From an uncultured Pelagibacteraceae bacterium (lineage in GTDB: Bacteria; Pseudomonadota; Alphaproteobacteria; Pelagibacterales; Pelagibacteraceae): a stretch of 64,000 nucleotides of DNA. Below, in pieces: positions 8,383-15,895 of the stretch. The notes under the pieces are model-generated. The model did no database searches. It worked only from the letters and a program-made list of their open reading frames with translations, and was not told the origin of the DNA. Position numbers and translations under genes: made by a program. The stretch spans positions 434,001 through 498,000 of the forward strand of contig CACGUZ010000001.1 in assembly GCA_902576375.1 (NCBI GenBank), in the 5' to 3' direction. The first letter of the stretch is position 1. Each line of letters begins with the position of its first letter.

Positions 8383-8670
8383 TTAAGCGTTATAGTCCAT
8401 CACTTGGTCAGTACACTCAGTAAATTTATGAGGCTCAAAGAAATCATTCATTTGACCTAATTGATTATTGATATCTGCTTCACTGTTAGCTTTCCACCAG
8501 CAAAACATTTGCATTGTATCACCTGGGGTGTTCCACGTCATTTGGCATGCTGCCTTATCACTTGTCATTGATTTAACAATATCTTCCATTTTCATTGAAG
8601 CTACTGTTTCACTAAATTTAGCTTTCATCTCTTTTGATTTGAAAGTGTGAGTTACCATATAGTTTTTCAT
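8383..8670 (-). CDS. Small cytosolic protein, possible ferredoxin-like fold (DUF3303-like), unknown
   Basis: 95 aa. Begins with a strand (KNYMVTHTFKS), then a helix, then a strand carrying CQMTWNTPGDTMQMFCWWKA, and ends with a short helix and strand. The layout is reminiscent of DUF3303/ABM-type single-domain proteins. It has three cysteines and many methionines for its size. Preceded by AAAGGAAA. It shares helix-strand order with the adjacent 94-aa and 104-aa products without clear sequence identity, so a family of diverged barrels is possible but not shown. Confidence 0.62.
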   Translation of the reverse strand: MKNYMVTHTFKSKEMKAKFSETVASMKMEDIVKSMTSDKAACQMTWNTPGDTMQMFCWWKANSEADINNQLGQMNDFFEPHKFTECTDQVMDYNA

Positions 8671-8683
8671 TTTTTCCTTTCAA

Positions 8684-8968
8684 TTATTTTGCTTTAGTTA
8701 AGTGATAAACTGAGTAACTATCTAATACTGCTGACATAATAGGTTTTGATACTTCAGTTCCTTCTATAAATTTATATAGAGCTGCTTCATCAGTACAAAA
8801 AATTTTAAACATAACAGTGCTTTTATCTGGTGTTACTGTTCCAATTGTTTTTTCCACTACTGCAACTTTTGCTCTTTCTGCCAAACCCTCAGGTGATTGC
8901 ATAAAACCCATGAATTTTTCAAACATACCTTCTTTTAGTTTAGCAACTACTAACATTTCTTTTTCCAT
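8684..8968 (-). CDS. Small protein resembling antibiotic-biosynthesis-monooxygenase fold
   Basis: 94 aa. KEMLVVAKLKEGMFEKFMGFMQSPEGLAERAK is the strand-helix opening typical of ABM/EthD-like dimeric barrels, followed by a strand pair (VVEKTIGTVTPDKSTVMFKIFCTDE) and a helix ending in SYSVYHLTKAK. There is no cofactor-binding motif. A consensus AAGGAGA Shine-Dalgarno is found 5-8 nt before ATG. Second gene of the small-gene run. Function unknown; binding or oxygenation of a small hydrophobic ligand is conceivable by analogy only. Confidence 0.65.
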   Translation of the reverse strand: MEKEMLVVAKLKEGMFEKFMGFMQSPEGLAERAKVAVVEKTIGTVTPDKSTVMFKIFCTDEAALYKFIEGTEVSKPIMSAVLDSYSVYHLTKAK

Positions 8969-8978
8969 ATCTATCTCC

Positions 8979-9350
8979 TTAATATAATGTTTGAACTACT
9001 TTTTTTACTCTTTCAGCTCCATTAGGCACTAAAGCTTCAACGAACGTATGACATTTGTCAGTTTTAGCTTTGTCGTATTTTGAGCCATAATGTTTATCTA
9101 CTGCTTTGTTTACTCCAGCATCCCAATCTTTTTCTGGAATACCTATCTCAAGAGCGTAGGTTTTTAAAACTTTCACAGTTGAAATTGATTTTTCTTTCAT
9201 TCCATACTCAAATTTTTCACCTGATGGAAGAAAGTAGTTAGCCATATAAATACCAACACAATCCCATGCTTTTGATTTATCTTCATCATTCATTCCTGCA
9301 TTAGCAGATGTAAAAATAAAAAAAGATAAAACTATAATAATTTTTTTCAT
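8979..9350 (-). CDS. Secreted small protein, unknown
   Basis: 123 aa beginning with a clear signal peptide (MKKIIIVLSFFIFTSANAG; cleavage probably after ANA). The mature part of about 104 residues is helical, Lys-rich, with two cysteines (in AWDCVGIYM and TDKCHTFVEA) that may form a periplasmic disulfide. I do not recognise the family. First gene of the minus-strand run and preceded by a strong GGGAG Shine-Dalgarno; separated from cysK by 68 nt that hold a hairpin, so the run may start its own transcript here. Confidence 0.7.
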   Translation of the reverse strand: MKKIIIVLSFFIFTSANAGMNDEDKSKAWDCVGIYMANYFLPSGEKFEYGMKEKSISTVKVLKTYALEIGIPEKDWDAGVNKAVDKHYGSKYDKAKTDKCHTFVEALVPNGAERVKKVVQTLY

Positions 9351-9379
9351 AATCTCCCGACGTTAAATAATATTAATAT

Positions 9380-9403
9380 AAAAATGTAACTGTTTTGTTA
9401 CAT
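9380..9403 (-). terminator. Probable Rho-independent terminator after cysEK
   Basis: Perfect 7-bp inverted repeat ATGTAAC/GTTACAT (9384-9403) with a 6-nt loop; on the minus strand it is followed by TTTTA. It lies 16 nt past the cysK stop codon and before the small-gene run, so it would end or attenuate the cysE-cysK transcript. The stem is AT-rich and therefore weak. Confidence 0.55.
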
Positions 9404-9418
9404 GCCTGGTATGCGTTA

Positions 9419-10420
9419 TTATAACCAGCTAGGAATAGGGAGGTTTTTTTCCTTTAAAAAAGATTTATTAAACATCTTTGAGTTGTATTTATCTGATCTA
9501 TCACAGAGAATTGTTACAATTGTTTTGCCTGGACCTAGCTCTTTTCCTAATCTAATTGCACCTGCAATATTTACTCCGCAACTAGTTCCTAAACTTAATC
9601 CCTCATGCTGTATTAAATCATAAAGTACGGGTAAAGACTCTTGATCACTGATTGAAAAAGCACCATCAATTTTAGCTTCAGCAAAGTTTTTAGTTATTCT
9701 GCTTGAACCAATACCTTCAGTTATTGATCCACCCTCAGCTTTTAGTTCTCCATTCATAATATGATTATAAAGTGCAGAGCCTGTTGGATCTGATAAATAA
9801 ATTTTTATATTCTTATTTTTTTCTTTTAGAAATTTACTAACACCACCAATGGTGCCTCCGGTTCCTGACGCACAGACAAAGCCATCTACCTTACCATCAG
9901 TTTGTTCCCAAATTTCTGGTCCAGTCGTTTCGTAATGACCTTTTGCATTGGCAGTGTTATCAAATTGGTTTGCCCAAACCACACCCTTGTTATTTGTACT
10001 TTTTAATTCTTCAGCAAGACGACCTGCAACTTTTACATAGTTACCATCATCCTTATAAGGCTTGGGTGGTACCAGTCTAAGATCTGCACCAATATTTTTT
10101 AAAGTATCTTTTTTTTCTTGGGTTTGGTTGTCATTCATTACAATAATTGTCTTATAACCTAAGGAATTTCCTAAAAGACATAAACCAATCCCAGTATTAC
10201 CCGCAGTACCTTCAACAACAATTCCACCTTCTGAAATTAGTTTCTTTTCTTGTGCATCTTTTATTAGTGCAAGAGCAGCTCTATCTTTAACGGATCCACC
10301 TGGATTTAGGTACTCCGCTTTTCCATAAATATTACACCCAGTGATCTCTGAGGCTGCTTTTAATTTTATTAAAGGTGTATTACCAACTGACTCAATAAAG
10401 TTATTTTTTATTTGTGACAT
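9419..10420 (-). CDS. cysK: Cysteine synthase A (O-acetylserine sulfhydrylase)
   Basis: PLP enzyme (333 aa) that makes cysteine from O-acetyl-L-serine and sulfide. Features: substrate loop NPGGSVKDRAAL with the Schiff-base Lys in SVKD, asparagine loop EGTAGNTGIGL, phosphate-binding glycine loop SGTGGTIGG, and GTSCGVNIAG near the C-terminus. The loop TAGNTG instead of TSGNTG is the main departure from the commonest OASS form, found also in some cystathionine-beta-synthase-like members. Its start overlaps the cysE stop by 1 nt, which is the classical serine acetyltransferase/OASS pairing, and supports the call. Confidence 0.9.
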   Translation of the reverse strand: MSQIKNNFIESVGNTPLIKLKAASEITGCNIYGKAEYLNPGGSVKDRAALALIKDAQEKKLISEGGIVVEGTAGNTGIGLCLLGNSLGYKTIIVMNDNQTQEKKDTLKNIGADLRLVPPKPYKDDGNYVKVAGRLAEELKSTNNKGVVWANQFDNTANAKGHYETTGPEIWEQTDGKVDGFVCASGTGGTIGGVSKFLKEKNKNIKIYLSDPTGSALYNHIMNGELKAEGGSITEGIGSSRITKNFAEAKIDGAFSISDQESLPVLYDLIQHEGLSLGTSCGVNIAGAIRLGKELGPGKTIVTILCDRSDKYNSKMFNKSFLKEKNLPIPSWL

Positions 10421-10989
10421 TAATCTTTATCTTTATCAGTAACAGCATAAGGTTGAAATCCTTTTGTAGCATCACCAACTCTTGTAGCTGGAATTCCTAC
10501 CATTATTGATTTCTCTGGAACATTTTTAGTAACTACTGCATTTGCACCGATTAAGGAATTTTTACCAACTGTTATTGGTCCTAAAATTTGAGCACCAGAT
10601 CCGACAACAACATTATCTTCTAAAGTTGGGTGTCTTTTAGTATTTCTTTGATCATTAGTATTTATACTTGGAGCAATTCCGCCTAATGTAACATTATGAT
10701 AAATAGTAACATTGTTTCCAATCTCAGACGTCTCGCCGATAACAACGCCCATACCGTGATCAATAAATAAATTTTTTCCAATCTTTGCCTTTGGATGAAT
10801 TTCTATTCCTGTTAAAAATCTTGAAAATTGAGAAATGATTCTTGCAACTAAATCAAATTTTGCAATCGCAAAAAAATTTGCAATTTTATGAAAAAAAATA
10901 GCCTTAACCCCTGGGTAAGTTAAGATAAGACTTAACTTAGATTTTGCCGCAGGATCTCTGTCTATTATAGATTGTAAAAAATCATTCAT
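10420..10989 (-). CDS. cysE: Serine O-acetyltransferase
   Basis: Acetylates serine to O-acetylserine, the substrate of the adjacent CysK. 189 aa, a compact CysE form with a reduced N-terminal helical domain and a left-handed beta-helix: hexapeptide repeats [43 protein letters not shown] and [27 protein letters not shown]. The catalytic His/Asp environment ([13 protein letters not shown]) is intact. First gene of the cysEK pair, divergent from the VOC gene with 72 nt between. The C-terminal end (YAVTDKDKD) lacks the terminal Ile that docks in CysK in several species, so a tight cysteine synthase complex is uncertain. Confidence 0.9.
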   Translation of the reverse strand: MNDFLQSIIDRDPAAKSKLSLILTYPGVKAIFFHKIANFFAIAKFDLVARIISQFSRFLTGIEIHPKAKIGKNLFIDHGMGVVIGETSEIGNNVTIYHNVTLGGIAPSINTNDQRNTKRHPTLEDNVVVGSGAQILGPITVGKNSLIGANAVVTKNVPEKSIMVGIPATRVGDATKGFQPYAVTDKDKD

Positions 10990-11061
10990 ATAATTTTGTC
11001 AGCTTGATAAAAATAATTAATGTCTATATAGTGGTTCTAAACAGTATTTAAAGGAGAAATA

Positions 11062-11472
11062 ATGTACAAAAATACTAATTGTTTTCATCTAGCAATCCCA
11101 TGCGGAGATCTAGAAACAGCAAAAAAGTTTTATAGTGAAACTTTGGGCTGCCGACTTGATAATTCAGCACAAGAGTGGGCTGATGTTGACTTTTGGGGAA
11201 ATGAATTAACTCTCCATGCAAGTGAGCATAAACTTGATAATGAAAGACACGACGTAGATATGGGTAACGTTTCTGTTCCACACTTTGGAGTTCATTTATC
11301 AAGAAAAGATTTTGATACTTTAAAAAATAGATTAAAAGAAAAAGGTGCAAAGTATTATGATGAACCTTATCTAAGATTTAAAGGAACAAAATACGAGCAA
11401 GAAACATTTTTTGTAAAAGACCCTAACGAAAATATTCTAGAGATCAAAACTTTAACAGCTAATCCAGAATAA
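11062..11472 (+). CDS. VOC superfamily protein (glyoxalase/dioxygenase fold)
   Basis: 136 aa, two beta-alpha-beta-beta-beta modules. First module: FHLAIPCGDLETAKKFYSETLGC; second: HFGVHLSRKDFDTLKNRLKEKG, with FVKDPNENILEIK carrying the conserved C-terminal Glu metal ligand; candidate His ligands are in FHLAIP and VPHFGVHL. Relatives include glyoxalase I, extradiol dioxygenases and fosfomycin-resistance-like enzymes; the substrate is not evident. A perfect AAGGAG Shine-Dalgarno precedes ATG. The LysE-type gene follows after 11 nt. Confidence 0.85.
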   Translation: MYKNTNCFHLAIPCGDLETAKKFYSETLGCRLDNSAQEWADVDFWGNELTLHASEHKLDNERHDVDMGNVSVPHFGVHLSRKDFDTLKNRLKEKGAKYYDEPYLRFKGTKYEQETFFVKDPNENILEIKTLTANPE

Positions 11473-11483
11473 TTTTAGTTTAG

Positions 11484-12098
11484 ATGGAATACCTGGTACT
11501 AGGTTTTATTACCGGGCTTAGTTTAATCCTAGCGATTGGTGCTCAAAATATTTTTGTAATAGAACAAGGGCTAAAAAAACAGCATGTTTTTTTAGTCTGT
11601 TTAATTTGCTCATTTTCAGACCTAATTTTGATATTTTCAGGTATTCTTTTATTCCACTTTTTTCATCAATATTTTAATATATTTGTAGAGCTAACTTTAA
11701 ACATCTGTTTAATAATTTTTTTAATCTATTTTATATATTCAAAAATTAAATATTTTAGTGTTAGCGCTAATTTCAATATTGAAAAAAAAGAGACCAATAG
11801 TGCTAAGATTATATTAAAGACACTTGGTTTCACCTACCTAAATGCACATGTTTATTCTGATACAGTTTTCTTTTTAGGGAATTTTTCAAAAAATTTTTTA
11901 TTTGATGAAAAAATTTATTTTGGTATCGGCGCCTCTGTAGCATCTTTTATATTTTTCTTTTTACTTGGTTATTCATCGGTATACTTTTCAAGATATGCTC
12001 AAAGTGATAAAACGTGGAAATATATTAATGGATTCATTATTAGCTTCATGTCTTTGCTCACAATTTATATAATTAAAGAAACGGCATATTTTCTTTAA
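11484..12098 (+). CDS. LysE/ArgO family amino-acid exporter
   Basis: 204-aa inner-membrane protein with about six helices. The N-terminal GFITGLSLILAIGAQNIFVIEQGLKKQHVF is the family signature (GxxxxxxxGAQNxFVxxQGL) of LysE/ArgO basic amino-acid exporters, and TLGFTYLNAHVYSDTVFFLG matches the conserved NPHxxLDT region in a diverged form (NAHVYSDT). Probably relieves excess of lysine, arginine or a related compound. It is the second gene after VOC with an 11-nt gap. Confidence 0.88.
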   Translation: MEYLVLGFITGLSLILAIGAQNIFVIEQGLKKQHVFLVCLICSFSDLILIFSGILLFHFFHQYFNIFVELTLNICLIIFLIYFIYSKIKYFSVSANFNIEKKETNSAKIILKTLGFTYLNAHVYSDTVFFLGNFSKNFLFDEKIYFGIGASVASFIFFFLLGYSSVYFSRYAQSDKTWKYINGFIISFMSLLTIYIIKETAYFL

Positions 12099-12166
12099 TT
12101 AATGTATTTTTGAGTGACAATTATAGCGCATGTTAAAATCTCAATTTCAAATTAATCTTATTCAAT

Positions 12167-12625
12167 ATGCTTTTAAGAAGAAAATTTTTGAAATTATTTG
12201 GACTTTCTATACTTTTTGTATCATTGCCTTATCAATTCTTAAAATCAGCTACAAAAAAAATCATTAATCCTGATCTGACTAAAGCTCAAAAAGATATAAT
12301 GTTTAATGAGGGCACTGAGAGACCGTTTACCAGCAGACTACTTGAAGAAAAGAGAAATGGTTTTTATCATTGCGCAAACTGTGGAGCAAAGTTATTTTCA
12401 TCAAAAGCAAAATTCGATAGTGGCACGGGTTGGCCTTCCTTTTCTGAAGCTTTGCCAGGAGCTTTTGAAACTAAGATTGATTATTCTTTTGGAATGAAAA
12501 GAATTGAGTATCATTGTGCAAATTGTGGCGTACATCATGGCCACGTTTTTTTAGACGGACCCACTGCTACTGGAAAAAGATTTTGTAATAATGGATTGTG
12601 TTTAATTTTTGTACCAGAGAATTAA
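12167..12625 (+). CDS. msrB: Methionine-R-sulfoxide reductase B with Tat signal
   Basis: Reduces methionine-R-sulfoxide in proteins. 152 aa: an N-terminal export signal with twin arginines (LLRRKFLKLFG followed by a hydrophobic stretch), then the SelR domain. Two CxxC zinc pairs (HCANCGAKLF and YHCANCGVHHGHVF), the FDSGTGWPSF loop and the catalytic Cys in RFCNNG are present. The twin-arginine signal implies a periplasmic enzyme, unlike most cytosolic MsrB proteins. Electrons could come through CcdA (2.3 kb), but that link is inference. Converges with the HpsN-type gene with a 4-nt overlap. Confidence 0.92.
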   Translation: MLLRRKFLKLFGLSILFVSLPYQFLKSATKKIINPDLTKAQKDIMFNEGTERPFTSRLLEEKRNGFYHCANCGAKLFSSKAKFDSGTGWPSFSEALPGAFETKIDYSFGMKRIEYHCANCGVHHGHVFLDGPTATGKRFCNNGLCLIFVPEN

Positions 12626-13908
12626 TTAGAAAAACCATATTTTCTAAGTCTTACATCTCCTGTTCTTGCATGAGCTTCCATTCCCTCATATCTAGAAATT
12701 CTAGCTGCAGCAGCACCAACTAATTTAGTAGATTCTTTTGTCATTCTTTGAAAGCTCAAAGTTTTAATAAATTTTCCAACAAATAATCCGCCTGTGTATC
12801 TTCCTGCACCTTTAGTTGGTAAGATATGATTTGTACCAGAACATTTGTCGCCGTATGCAACAGTTGTTTCCTCACCCACAAACAATGATCCATAATTTGT
12901 TAATCTTTCATGAAACCATTCTAAGTTTTCGGTCTGTACTTCTAAATGTTCAGGTGCATATTCGTCACTAATTTTAACTATTTCTTCATCAGTATCACAA
13001 AGAATTACTTCACCATAATCTCTCCACGCTGCTTCAGCACTTGTCCTTGGAACTTCTGGAAGTTCTGCAATTAATTCTGGAACTCTTTTCATTACTTTTT
13101 CGGCTAATTCTTTACTAGTTGTATAAAGCCAACATGGTGAGTTATATCCATGCTCAGCTTGCCCTACTAAATCTACCGCAACAATTTCTGGATCAGCTTT
13201 AGCATCAGCTATAATTCCAATTTCAGTTGGTCCTGCAAATAAATCAATACCAACTTTTCCATATAAAATTCTTTTAGCCTCAGCTACAAATTGATTTCCT
13301 GGTCCCACAATTATATCTGCTGGGGGATTTTTGAATAATCCATTGGTCATTGCTGCAATAGCAGGAACTCCTCCTAAATTTAAAATTACATCTGCACCGC
13401 AAAGATCAGCTGTGTATACAATAGTAGGGTGGGCACCAACACCTTCTTTAGGAGGACTACATGCAATAATATTTTTTACTCCAGCAACTTTTGCTGTAGT
13501 TACACTCATTACAGCAGATGCAATGTGAGCATATCTTCCACCTGGGATGTAGCAACCTGCTGTATTAACAGGCACTAATTTTTGACCCGCATACAAACCA
13601 TCAGAAAGTTCTACCTCAAAATCTTGACCATAATTTTTAAGTTGTGCTTCAGCAAATTTTCTAACTCTTTCAAATGAAAATTGAATATCATCTTTGGTTT
13701 TTTGATCTAACGTTTTTTTAATTTCTTCAATTTTATCTTTTGATACTATGATTTCCCCATCATACTTGTCGAATTTTTTAGTTAAATCGATACAGCCTTG
13801 TTCTTTTGTTGTTTCGATATCTTTTAATAAATCTTGGACTATTCCAGTTGTTTTATTATCGTCCGTGGACGAAGTTTTCGGAGACTTTTTTAAATAAGTA
13901 ATAGCCAT
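12622..13908 (-). CDS. hpsN: Sulfopropanediol 3-dehydrogenase (HpsN-type), histidinol dehydrogenase family
   Basis: 428-aa zinc enzyme of the HisD superfamily. Zinc and catalytic residues of HisD are kept ([24 protein letters not shown] and EAHARTG). The C-terminal pattern [40 protein letters not shown] and the [13 protein letters not shown] box are as I remember for HpsN, which oxidises (R)-2,3-dihydroxypropane-1-sulfonate (DHPS) to sulfolactate with NAD, rather than for true HisD. No his genes are adjacent; upstream in the same direction lie a PTA/PTB and an Ldh2-type dehydrogenase that fit sulfonate breakdown. True HisD remains the fallback. Confidence 0.75.
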   Translation of the reverse strand: [428 protein letters not shown]

Positions 13909-13970
13909 TAATATGTTTTTATAATTGATGAATTATTTAAGACAAATTTAATTTTATTGCAATCAAACAT

Positions 13971-14882
13971 TTAATCTAGTGCAACAACAGCTGCAGCTAT
14001 TGACGCTAGTCTTGCAGGTGCTTCATCGGAGCGACTAGTAATTACCACAGGTACTTTTCCACCAACAACTACTCCTGCAGCACATGCACCACTAAAATAT
14101 ATTAACATCTTTACCAATGCATTACCTGTCTCAACACTGGGCACTAATAAAACATCAGCAATTCCTGCAACATCATTTTGAATACCTTTAATAGCTGCAG
14201 ATTTTTTTGATATGCTATTATCAAAAGCTAAAGGCCCGAATATATCGGCATTTAACTTTTCTTTTTTTGCAAGATTTGTAATTTCTTCAGCCTCTTTAGA
14301 ACTTGGTACACTATCTAAAACTTCTTCTGTGGCAGACAATACCGCAATTTTTGGTCTTTCAATTCCAATTCTATGAGAAAAATTAATTACATTTTTTAGG
14401 ATATGCATTTTAGTTTTTACATTTGGTAATACATTTAAAGCACCATCGGTAATTATTAGAGGCTTATCGTCTTTTTCTAATGTCATATGCCAGATGTGAC
14501 TTAACCTTGTTTTACCCAACAAGTTGTACTCTCTTTTTAAAACTTCTTTCATTAAAATATCTGTATGTATATGTCCTTTAACTATAATTCTTATTTTTCC
14601 CTCACTCGCAAGTTTTGCAGCTATACCAGCAGTATTATTTTCAACTGGTTCATTAATTATCTTATATTTAGAAATATCCCAATTCAAGTCTTCTGCACAC
14701 TTTAGAATTTCTTTTTTATCTCCTATAAAAATCGGATCAATTAAATTTTCTTTAACTGCATCTTGAATAGATAACATTGGCAATGGTTTCCCGGCATTAA
14801 CAATTCCAGCTTTTACTCCTTTATTCTTTAGGGCAGCATTTAATAGATTATTTGGAACAATTATTTCTTTATTTGAAAGCAT
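13971..14882 (-). CDS. Phosphate acetyl/butyryltransferase family protein
   Basis: 303-aa PTA/PTB enzyme, moving an acyl group between phosphate and CoA. Motifs: VKGHIHTDILMKEVL, ITDGALNV, VLSATEEVLDSVPSS, FGPLAFDNSIS and the C-terminal GNALVKMLIYFSGACAAGVVVGG-PVVITSRSD. This compact form occurs in sulfoacetaldehyde pathways, where Xsc forms acetyl phosphate that a PTA converts to acetyl-CoA (family knowledge); no xsc gene is in the window. Lies 62 nt upstream of the HpsN-type gene and 2 nt after the Ldh2-type gene, all in one direction. Whether acetyl or butyryl phosphate is the substrate cannot be seen. Confidence 0.88.
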   Translation of the reverse strand: MLSNKEIIVPNNLLNAALKNKGVKAGIVNAGKPLPMLSIQDAVKENLIDPIFIGDKKEILKCAEDLNWDISKYKIINEPVENNTAGIAAKLASEGKIRIIVKGHIHTDILMKEVLKREYNLLGKTRLSHIWHMTLEKDDKPLIITDGALNVLPNVKTKMHILKNVINFSHRIGIERPKIAVLSATEEVLDSVPSSKEAEEITNLAKKEKLNADIFGPLAFDNSISKKSAAIKGIQNDVAGIADVLLVPSVETGNALVKMLIYFSGACAAGVVVGGKVPVVITSRSDEAPARLASIAAAVVALD

Positions 14883-14884
14883 AA

Positions 14885-15895
14885 TTAGTTTTTAAGAATC
14901 TCTAATTCTTTTTTAATAATTTTAGATATTTTAATCTCTTTTTTTAAATTCATTTTATATCTTTTATATTTATTTTGTCCTGGATACATTATTTCTTTTA
15001 TTCCTTTAACTTTAGGTAGTCGTTTTACTCTTTTGATATTATCTTTAATTCTTTGATTGTAATCTTTTACAAATAAATTTGTTTTAAATGTGATAAATAA
15101 ATGTCCTATATTTTGTGGTCCAGTAAAATCCTCAAAAGGATCTTTTACTTTACCTGAGTGATTACCACCAGTTAAAACACCACTTAATATATCAACCATC
15201 CATGCTAATCCTGAACCTCTAAATCCTGCGATAGGTAACTGAACACCTTTAAGAGCTTTATTAGCATCAGTTGTTGGTTTACCAAACTTATCTAAGGCAA
15301 CACCGACTGGGAGTTTCTGATTATTTTTTGATGCAAATCTGATCTTTCCTCTATTGATTATTGAGATTGATGAGTCGAAAATAAAAGGTGCTTTTGAACC
15401 ACTAGGTGTTCCAAAACAAATAGGGTTAGTTCCAAATAAACTTTTTCGGGCTCCGTGTGGAGCAATTGCAGGTGGTGCATTTGTGTAGATCATGGTAATC
15501 AAGTTTTCTTTTACAGCTTGTTCAGCGTAATAACCTGACAAACCATAATGGCCACTGTTTTTTACAGCAACCAAACCTAAACCAGTTTGCTTTGCATTTT
15601 GAATTGCTTTTTTAATAGCTATATCTGCTGCAACAAAACCAATACTGTTATCAGCATCTATATGTGAAATTGATTGAGATATTTTTTTTATTTTTATTTT
15701 TGGTTTAGGATTTATTACATTTTTTTTAATCCTATCACAGTACATTTTTAATCTTGATAGACCGTGTCCATAAGCCCCAACTATTTCTGCATTTAACAGA
15801 GCTCTTGTTGATATTTCAGCATGATGAGAACTTAACTTATGTTTTATAAAGATTTTTTTTACAGAATTGTATAATCTTTTATTTTTGATGTTCAA
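14885..15895 (-). CDS. Ldh2/MDH2-family NAD(P) dehydrogenase (sulfolactate/malate-type)
   Basis: 336-aa protein of the malate/L-lactate/ureidoglycolate/(R)-sulfolactate dehydrogenase superfamily (ComC, AllD, YbiC). Motifs seen: VGAYGHGLSRL, VKNSGHYGLSGYYAEQAV, PHGARKSLFGTNPICFGTPS, and FRGSGLAWMVDILSGVLTGG. Next to an HpsN-type DHPS dehydrogenase the attractive role is ComC/SlcC-like oxidation of sulfolactate to sulfopyruvate (inference). The C-terminus is very Lys-rich. Its ATG overlaps the upstream sugar-epimerase gene by 17 nt, which ties it to the glycan genes in one transcript. Malate or another 2-hydroxyacid is possible. Confidence 0.82.
   Translation of the reverse strand: MNIKNKRLYNSVKKIFIKHKLSSHHAEISTRALLNAEIVGAYGHGLSRLKMYCDRIKKNVINPKPKIKIKKISQSISHIDADNSIGFVAADIAIKKAIQNAKQTGLGLVAVKNSGHYGLSGYYAEQAVKENLITMIYTNAPPAIAPHGARKSLFGTNPICFGTPSGSKAPFIFDSSISIINRGKIRFASKNNQKLPVGVALDKFGKPTTDANKALKGVQLPIAGFRGSGLAWMVDILSGVLTGGNHSGKVKDPFEDFTGPQNIGHLFITFKTNLFVKDYNQRIKDNIKRVKRLPKVKGIKEIMYPGQNKYKRYKMNLKKEIKISKIIKKELEILKN

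Noticed and set aside
12622..13908. Plain histidinol dehydrogenase (HisD) for histidine synthesis
   Set aside because: Motifs and absence of neighbouring his genes fit HpsN better; retained only as a fallback in the entry.
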